Shown piece after piece: positions 56,509-64,000 of a DNA stretch of 64,000 nt. Within the stretch, counting starts at the first letter, position 1, and each line of letters starts with the position of its first letter. The stretch comes from Rubellimicrobium rubrum (lineage in GTDB: Bacteria > Pseudomonadota > Alphaproteobacteria > Rhodobacterales > Rhodobacteraceae), in the NCBI RefSeq assembly GCF_006152115.1, contig NZ_VDFU01000001.1, positions 62,001-126,000 of the forward strand, given 5' to 3'. The position numbers and the translations under genes were made by a program. The notes beneath the pieces are model-generated. The model was not told where the DNA came from. It made no database searches and saw nothing but the letters and a program-made list of their open reading frames with translations.

Positions 56509-57558
56509 ATGATCAGCCCCATGACCTTTGCTTTCGACGCCGCGCGGCTCGACAGACGGCGAAAGGCCGCCATAATCGTCCGCTTCCTTCTCTCGGACGG
56601 GCTGCGGCCGCCGATTGCCTCCCTGCCCGAGGACACCCAGGTCGAACTCACCCGAGAGATCGGGAAGCTGAGCGTCGTGGATCGCAACACATTGGACGCC
56701 GTGATCTCTGAGTTCGCGGACGAACTGGAAGGCGTGGGCCTTGCCGCGCCACCCGGAGAGGATGCGGCCCTCGAAGCCATGTCGAGCCATATCAGCCCGA
56801 CGGCTATGGCGCGGCTCAGGGCCGAAGCCGCGCTACGCGCCGGGGCTGATCCCTGGGGTGCGGTGGCCTCCCTGGGCAGCACCGAACTGGCCGGCCTTTT
56901 CTCGCGGGAAAGCGTCGAGGTCGCGGCGGTGACCCTGTCCAAGCTCCCGGTCGCCAAAGCGGCCGAGGTGCTGAGCAAACTGCCTGGGGAACAGGCGCGC
57001 CGGATCACCTATGCCGTCTCGCGCACGAGCAAGATCGCCCCCGACGCGGTCCAGCGAATCGGACGGGCCTTGGCCGAGGAATATTGCGCCGCGTCGGCTC
57101 CGGCCTTCCCGCAACCCGCCGGGGAACGGCTGGGCGCCATCCTCAACTCCTCCCAGCCAACCACCCGGGACGAAGTTCTTGGGGGACTGGACGTTCAGGA
57201 CAGCGTCTTTGCCGCTGAGGTGCGGAAGGCGATCTTCACCTTCTCTCACCTGTCGAAACGCCTCAAGGCGGCGGACGTGCCAAAGATCATGCGGCTCGTC
57301 GATACCCGGATGGCGGCCCTGGCCTTGGCCTCCGCGGCCAAGGGCAAGGAGGACGAGGTCGCCGCGGCCGAGTTCATCCTGTCCAGCCTGCCCCAGCGCT
57401 TGGCCGACACCCTTCGGGAAGAGATGCAGGGACTGGAACGGATCAAGCCGGCCGAGGCAGAGGCCGCGCAGGCGGCGGTCGTGAACGTCGTTCGCGAACG
57501 TGCAGCCTTGGGCGAGATTGAACTCGAAACCGAGGAGGACGGCGACGGCGGAGCATGA
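56509..57558 (+). CDS. FliG-like protein (orphan, divergent)
   Basis: 349 residues. The C-terminal half matches FliG: A-V-T-L-S-K-L-P-V-A-K-A-A-E-V-L-S-K-L-P in the middle domain, and K-A-I-F-T-F, I-M-R-L-V-D-T-R, E-F-I-L-S-S-L-P-Q-R-L-A-D-T-L-R-E-E-M and G-E-I-E-L in the torque domain. The EHPQ motif of the middle domain reads E-S-V-E. No flagellar gene is near. It may be the true switch protein of a dispersed flagellar set or a repurposed homologue. Confidence 0.82.
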   Translation: MISPMTFAFDAARLDRRRKAAIIVRFLLSDGLRPPIASLPEDTQVELTREIGKLSVVDRNTLDAVISEFADELEGVGLAAPPGEDAALEAMSSHISPTAMARLRAEAALRAGADPWGAVASLGSTELAGLFSRESVEVAAVTLSKLPVAKAAEVLSKLPGEQARRITYAVSRTSKIAPDAVQRIGRALAEEYCAASAPAFPQPAGERLGAILNSSQPTTRDEVLGGLDVQDSVFAAEVRKAIFTFSHLSKRLKAADVPKIMRLVDTRMAALALASAAKGKEDEVAAAEFILSSLPQRLADTLREEMQGLERIKPAEAEAAQAAVVNVVRERAALGEIELETEEDGDGGA

Positions 57559-57604
57559 CAGGTTGCTGGAACCGCTGTCCTTGGCTTTGCACGAGGTCTC
57601 ACCT

Positions 57605-58537
57605 ATGGGTTCGCGACAGCCCTGGCCCGGTGCGATGACCCAGTCCGCCCCCTCTTCTGCCCCCATCGACGTGTCGATGATCGATCGCATCGTGGACGCG
57701 GCCCTGCGGGGCGCCATCAGGACCGCCTTGGCCCTGCCCTACGCGCGACGCGTAGCCTTCATGGGCGCGATCGCCCGTGGTGTGGCCGGACCTGTAGCGG
57801 GCTACCGCGCTCGGGCCTTGAGCAATCTAGCGTCGATCCACCCGGACTGGCCCGAGGCACGGCGCCGGGTCATCGCGCGCGATGTGCTCGACAACTTCGG
57901 GCGCACGCTGATCGAGAACTACTCCTGGCGCGAGTTCGGCGCCCGACTTGCGCAGACACCGATCGAAGGGGGCGGGCTGCCCCATCTGGAGGCGGCCCGA
58001 GCAGAAGGGCGTCCGGTGATCTTCGTGACCGGCCATTTCGGCAACCACGAGGCCCCCCGTCACGCGCTGACTGGACGGGGCTACCAGATCGGCGGCCTTT
58101 ACCGCCCGGCCAACAATCCCTTGGTGAATGCCCATTACGCTTCCACGATGACCGACGTCTCGGGCCCCGTCTTTCCCAAAGGCCGCAAAGGGACCATGGG
58201 CTTCGTGCGTCACATCGCAGCCGGTGGCATGGCGACCATCCTGTTCGATCTTCACGCTCGCGACGGGGTGCCTATTCCCTTTCTTGGACGACCCGCCCTG
58301 ACCGCCACCACGGCGGCCGACCTCGCGCTCCGCTACGATGCCCTCCTGGTGCCCTACTGGGGGATCCGCCAACCCGACGGCCTGTCCTTCCAGATCGTTG
58401 TCGAGGAGCCCATTCCGCCATCATCACCCCGCGCGATGATGGAGGACGCAACGCGGCGGCTGGAGATCCGGGTCACGGCGCATCCGGAGCAATGGTTCTG
58501 GGTCCATCGACGCTGGAAAGGCGTCGGCTCTCAGTGA
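57605..58537 (+). CDS. Lysophospholipid/lipid A acyltransferase (LpxL/HtrB family)
   Basis: 310 residues from ATG 57605 (GAGG 8-9 nt upstream; ATG 57635 also possible). The catalytic motif G-H-F-G-N-H-E (H-x4-E type) lies near residue 150, with L-Y-R-P-A-N-N-P, F-P-K-G and D-L-H-A-R-D-G. It adds secondary acyl chains to lipid A at the inner membrane. Which position it acylates is unclear. Overlaps the facing DUF1223 gene by 7 nt. Confidence 0.9.
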   Translation: MGSRQPWPGAMTQSAPSSAPIDVSMIDRIVDAALRGAIRTALALPYARRVAFMGAIARGVAGPVAGYRARALSNLASIHPDWPEARRRVIARDVLDNFGRTLIENYSWREFGARLAQTPIEGGGLPHLEAARAEGRPVIFVTGHFGNHEAPRHALTGRGYQIGGLYRPANNPLVNAHYASTMTDVSGPVFPKGRKGTMGFVRHIAAGGMATILFDLHARDGVPIPFLGRPALTATTAADLALRYDALLVPYWGIRQPDGLSFQIVVEEPIPPSSPRAMMEDATRRLEIRVTAHPEQWFWVHRRWKGVGSQ

Positions 58538-59235
58538 TCTACCTGAACCGCAGCACGGATCTGGCCAGGCCCAGGTTCTTGAAGGATGATGACCGCGGGT
58601 TGCGAGCCCTCGATGGACAGCGTCATCGACAGATCTTCGGCGCCATCCCAGGTGCCGACCGTCTCCCAGGAGGTGACGATGTTGTGGTAGGCCATCGTCA
58701 GGCCCGCGTTCTCTCCCGCAGTGATGACGACCTCGTCCTCGGGGATGTAGCGGACAAGTTGCACCTCAAGTGGCTGAGTCAGCGGCACCGCGCCCGCTTC
58801 AATACGCAGGCCACTCTCCTCCCGCGCAACGTGGAGTTCCACCGGGGTGGTCGCGTCGGCATGCGCGTGGACCCGTTCCATCACACCCATCGCGTCCCCG
58901 CCGACCACGCGATCCAGTCCATTGACGATGATCTGGGGGGTATAAACCATCTGCTCCCCCGCGACCAAGGCATAGGCCTCCTGCCGCTTGGTGTGCCCGG
59001 GCGCGGCAAAGCTGTCCGGCCAGCCGATGTAGTCCCAGTAGTCCACATGAAGCGACAGGGCGATCACGCCATCCATCCGGGCCATGTCGGCCAGGATCGC
59101 GTCGGCCGGGGGACAGGAGGAACACCCCTGCGATGTGAAGAGTTCAACCACGACGGGAAGCTTTGCTTCGGCAGAGGTCAGGCTGGGTGCCAGGGTCGTC
59201 ACGAGGGCGAGGCACGTCGCCATTGCTAGTCGCAT
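58531..59235 (-). CDS. DUF1223 family secreted protein with thioredoxin-like CxxC
   Basis: 234 residues from ATG 59235; the frame to 59403 lacks support. Signal peptide (M-R-L-A-M-A-T-C-L-A-L-V-T-T-L). The mature start V-V-V-E-L-F-T-S-Q-G-C-S-S-C-P-P-A-D is the DUF1223 signature with a C-S-S-C redox motif. Middle D-Y-W-D-Y-I-G-W-P-D is conserved. A periplasmic redox role is likely. Confidence 0.88.
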   Translation of the reverse strand: MRLAMATCLALVTTLAPSLTSAEAKLPVVVELFTSQGCSSCPPADAILADMARMDGVIALSLHVDYWDYIGWPDSFAAPGHTKRQEAYALVAGEQMVYTPQIIVNGLDRVVGGDAMGVMERVHAHADATTPVELHVAREESGLRIEAGAVPLTQPLEVQLVRYIPEDEVVITAGENAGLTMAYHNIVTSWETVGTWDGAEDLSMTLSIEGSQPAVIILQEPGPGQIRAAVQVDH

Positions 59236-59456
59236 TAAAGGTCCGCCTGCCCTCTGGGTGGTGTCCTCGGGCTTACGGGAGGGCCCTGCGCCATGCCAAT
59301 CAATGAATTGAGAGAGCCCTGCGCGCAAGCCCTCTCGGATGCGCCCTGCGGCGAGCGCGCCACGGCCGGGGGGTTTTCCTGTCCGGTGTGCAATGGTATA
59401 CAAACGTCAGTCAGCGATGCCTATATGACATCCGCCAGCCCAGAAGGATTCGCCCC

Positions 59457-62150
<2,694 letters not shown>

Positions 62151-62171
62151 GAGAATAACTTCTAATTGAAA

Positions 62172-62202
62172 CGGGGGGACGCGATGGCGTTCCCCCGCTT
62201 TT
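62172..62202 (+). terminator. Terminator of acnA
   Basis: An 11-bp stem with one G-T wobble (62172-62182 with 62187-62197), GATG loop, followed by CTTTT, 21 nt after the stop. Confidence 0.85.
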
Positions 62203-62286
62203 CATCGGACCGGCATGATCCCGGCCCAACTCCGCCATGGTCGTGCCCGTTCCTGCCGAAAGATGTGCAACCAACGGAGTCACGAC

Positions 62287-62619
62287 ATGGTGCTTTCCAC
62301 CCAACAGCAGATGCTGATCGAGCAGCGATTGCAGAACGACAAGAAGAGCACCGGCGCGACCTATGCGCTGTGGTTCTTCGTAGGCTTCCTGGGTGGGCAC
62401 CGCTTTTACCTGGGCCGAACCGGCTCCGCCGTCGCTCAACTCGTCCTGACGGTCCTTGGGTGGCTCACGCTCGTCTTGGGCATTGGGCTGGTATTCCTGC
62501 TCGCGGTGGGCGTCTGGGTTCTTGTCGACGCCTTTCTGATTCCCGGCATGATCGAGGCTGACACTGCAGCCAAGCGCACCCGGATCAGCATGGATGTCGG
62601 CCTGACGACCTCCGCCTGA
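62287..62619 (+). CDS. TM2 domain protein
   Basis: 110 residues from ATG 62287 (GGAG 8 nt before). Hydrophilic N-terminus (S-T-Q-Q-Q-M-L-I-E-Q-R-L), then two helices with the TM2 motif: Y-A-L-W-F-F-V-G-F-L-G-G-H-R-F-Y-L-G-R-T-G, and L-L-A-V-G-V-W-V-L-V-D-A-F-L-I-P. Function unclear; the family is common in bacteria. Confidence 0.88.
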   Translation: MVLSTQQQMLIEQRLQNDKKSTGATYALWFFVGFLGGHRFYLGRTGSAVAQLVLTVLGWLTLVLGIGLVFLLAVGVWVLVDAFLIPGMIEADTAAKRTRISMDVGLTTSA

Positions 62620-62637
62620 AGCCATCCGCTGCGGAGG

Positions 62638-64000
62638 TCAGCCGACCAGCAAGGCGCTGACCTCTGCGACCTTGGCTTCCAGAAGCCCTCGGTCTCCGCG
62701 GGTCTCGATGTTCAGGCGCAACAGCGCTTCCGTGTTCGACATGCGCACATTGGCGCGCCAGTCACCCATGTCGATCGACAGCCCATCCAGCCGGTCAACG
62801 GACTTGGCCTGTCCGCCATAGGCAGCCTCGAAACGAGCCAGTGCCCCCGCCGGATCAGGGAGCGCAAAGTTGATCTCGCCCGAGGACGGAAACCGGGTGC
62901 GCAGGTCATCCACCAGCGCCGAAAGCGGTTCGTGCTGACGGGCCATCAACCCCGCCACAAGGAGCCAGGGGATCATGCCCGAATCGCAGTAGGCAAAGTC
63001 TCGAAAATAGTGGTGCGCGGACATTTCCCCGCCGTAGGGCGCGTCGTGCTCGCGCAGCGCCGCCTTGAGGTGGGCATGGCCCGTCCGACACAGGATGGAC
63101 CGCCCGCCCGCTTCCTCGACTAGGGCCTGGGTGGCCCAGATCACGCGGGGCTCGTGCACGATAGGCGCTCCGGGCTCCTTGGCCAGAAAAGCCCGGGCCA
63201 GCAAAGCCACCACATACTCGCCGTCAATGAAGCCGCCGTCTTCGTCGAACAGAAAGCAGCGGTCGAAATCGCCATCCCAGACCACGCCCATGTCGGCCTT
63301 AGCCTCGCGCACGGCCGCTTCGGACCTGGCGCGGTTCTCGGGCAGGAGCGGGTTGGGGATCCCGTGCGGAAACGTCGGGTCGGGCTCGTGGTCGAGGCGG
63401 ACGAACTCGAAGGGTACGGCGCACTCGGCTAGCTGGGCCGCGATGGCGTCGAAGGTTGGCCCTGCGGCGCCGTTGCCGGCATTCACGAGAATTCGAAGGG
63501 GCCGCAGGCCTTGGGGATCCAAGTACGAGGCCACATGCGCTGCATAGGCGGGCCTCAGATCGACCCCGGCCCAGGTGCCCCGGCCGCTGGACGAACCGAA
63601 GCTGTTGGCCACCACGAGGTCGTGGATCTCGCTCAGGCCTGTGTCCCAGGCAATCGGGCGCGCGCCCTCGCGGACAATCTTCAAACCGTTCCAGTCGATG
63701 GGATTGTGCGACGCCGTCACCATGAGGCCGCCATCGGCGCCCGTGTGCGCCGTCCCGAAATAGACCTCCTCGGTTCCGCAAAGGCCAAGGTCGAGCACGT
63801 TGGTGCCCTCGTCACGCAACCCCTCGATCAACGCGGCCTGCAGGGCGGGGCTCGATGGGCGCACGTCACGGCCCACAACGACGGTTTCTGCCCGCGTCAC
63901 CTGGGCGTAGGCCCGACCGATCCGGTGCATCAGACCTTCGTCCAAGTCGGATCCCAAGCGGCCCCGGATGTCATAGCTCTTGAAGCAGGCGAGTCGGGTC
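62638..64000 (-). CDS. Phosphomannomutase/phosphoglucomutase (5' end cut by the window)
   Basis: About 454 residues visible, running off the window edge. The first visible residues T-R-L-A-C-F-K-S-Y-D-I-R-G-R are a typical N-terminus, so only the start or very few codons are missing. The phosphoserine loop T-A-S-H-N-P, D-G-D-F-D-R metal loop, and G-E-M-S-A-H-H sugar loop are present. It makes mannose or glucose 1-phosphate for surface polysaccharides. Confidence 0.93.
   Translation of the reverse strand, partial: TRLACFKSYDIRGRLGSDLDEGLMHRIGRAYAQVTRAETVVVGRDVRPSSPALQAALIEGLRDEGTNVLDLGLCGTEEVYFGTAHTGADGGLMVTASHNPIDWNGLKIVREGARPIAWDTGLSEIHDLVVANSFGSSSGRGTWAGVDLRPAYAAHVASYLDPQGLRPLRILVNAGNGAAGPTFDAIAAQLAECAVPFEFVRLDHEPDPTFPHGIPNPLLPENRARSEAAVREAKADMGVVWDGDFDRCFLFDEDGGFIDGEYVVALLARAFLAKEPGAPIVHEPRVIWATQALVEEAGGRSILCRTGHAHLKAALREHDAPYGGEMSAHHYFRDFAYCDSGMIPWLLVAGLMARQHEPLSALVDDLRTRFPSSGEINFALPDPAGALARFEAAYGGQAKSVDRLDGLSIDMGDWRANVRMSNTEALLRLNIETRGDRGLLEAKVAEVSALLVG

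Overview
The window looks like a chromosomal segment of a high-GC alphaproteobacterium of the Rhodobacterales. The support is a complete RcGTA-type gene transfer agent cluster in its canonical order, a PDH operon whose E1 beta carries its own lipoyl domain, DUF6314 and Hint-type proteins, TRAP transporter genes, and mostly core metabolic genes with strong alphaproteobacterial character. I see no plasmid functions, insertion sequences, CRISPR array or rRNA. One tRNA gene (Leu, anticodon UAG) is present.

Layout. 1-5134: the end of a leucyl/arginyl-protein transferase gene, TRAP transporter genes dctQ-dctM with dctP facing them, and a YihY-type membrane protein. 5182-7724: an ilvBN operon behind a promoter, a leader peptide with Leu/Val codon runs, and a terminator/antiterminator, i.e. 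a transcription attenuator. 7778-13217: nucleoside hydrolase, a small secreted peptide, an unrecognised membrane protein, SelO, and two tandem cyclophilins. 13343-20137: pgk, class I aldolase, ftsB, pdhA-pdhB-pdhC, a route from lower glycolysis to acetyl-CoA. 20232-21456: an MliC-like lipoprotein and cysE.

21568-35373 (minus strand): the gene transfer agent cluster, with terminase small and large subunits, portal, g3.5, prohead protease, capsid, adaptor, head closure, tail completion, major tail, two chaperone-type genes, tape measure, distal tail, hub, NlpC/P60 peptidase and the host-specificity protein. All frames are open, and many genes are joined by 4-nt stop/start overlaps, so it looks intact rather than a decaying prophage.

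35611-40502 (minus): mltG and a fatty-acid synthesis group fabF, acpP, fabG, fabD. 40827-42104: rpsF-rpsR-rplI. 42533-44569: a periplasmic cyclic nucleotide phosphodiesterase/nucleotidase behind three 11-nt-spaced PhoB-like repeats. 44603-49022: GNAT acetyltransferase, trigger factor, tRNA-Leu, a degenerate Hint-domain protein and a bifunctional NAD(P)HX repair enzyme with a strikingly low-GC interior. 49196-51002: glnB-glnA. 51290-54901: an unknown protein, bioY, DUF6314, purB. 54958-56207: a divergent pair of LuxR-type genes, one complete and one with only the ligand-binding domain. 56283-64000: a small secreted peptide, an orphan divergent FliG, an LpxL-type acyltransferase, a DUF1223 protein, acnA, a TM2 protein and a phosphomannomutase gene cut by the window edge.

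The most rewarding items for follow-up are the ilv attenuator, the PHO-box array, the LuxR pair with an HTH-less partner, the compositional mosaic inside nnr, the orphan FliG, the Hint protein that lacks its nucleophile, and the complete GTA cluster. I found no clearly undescribed multi-gene system. The candidates for novelty are single genes and regulatory arrangements.
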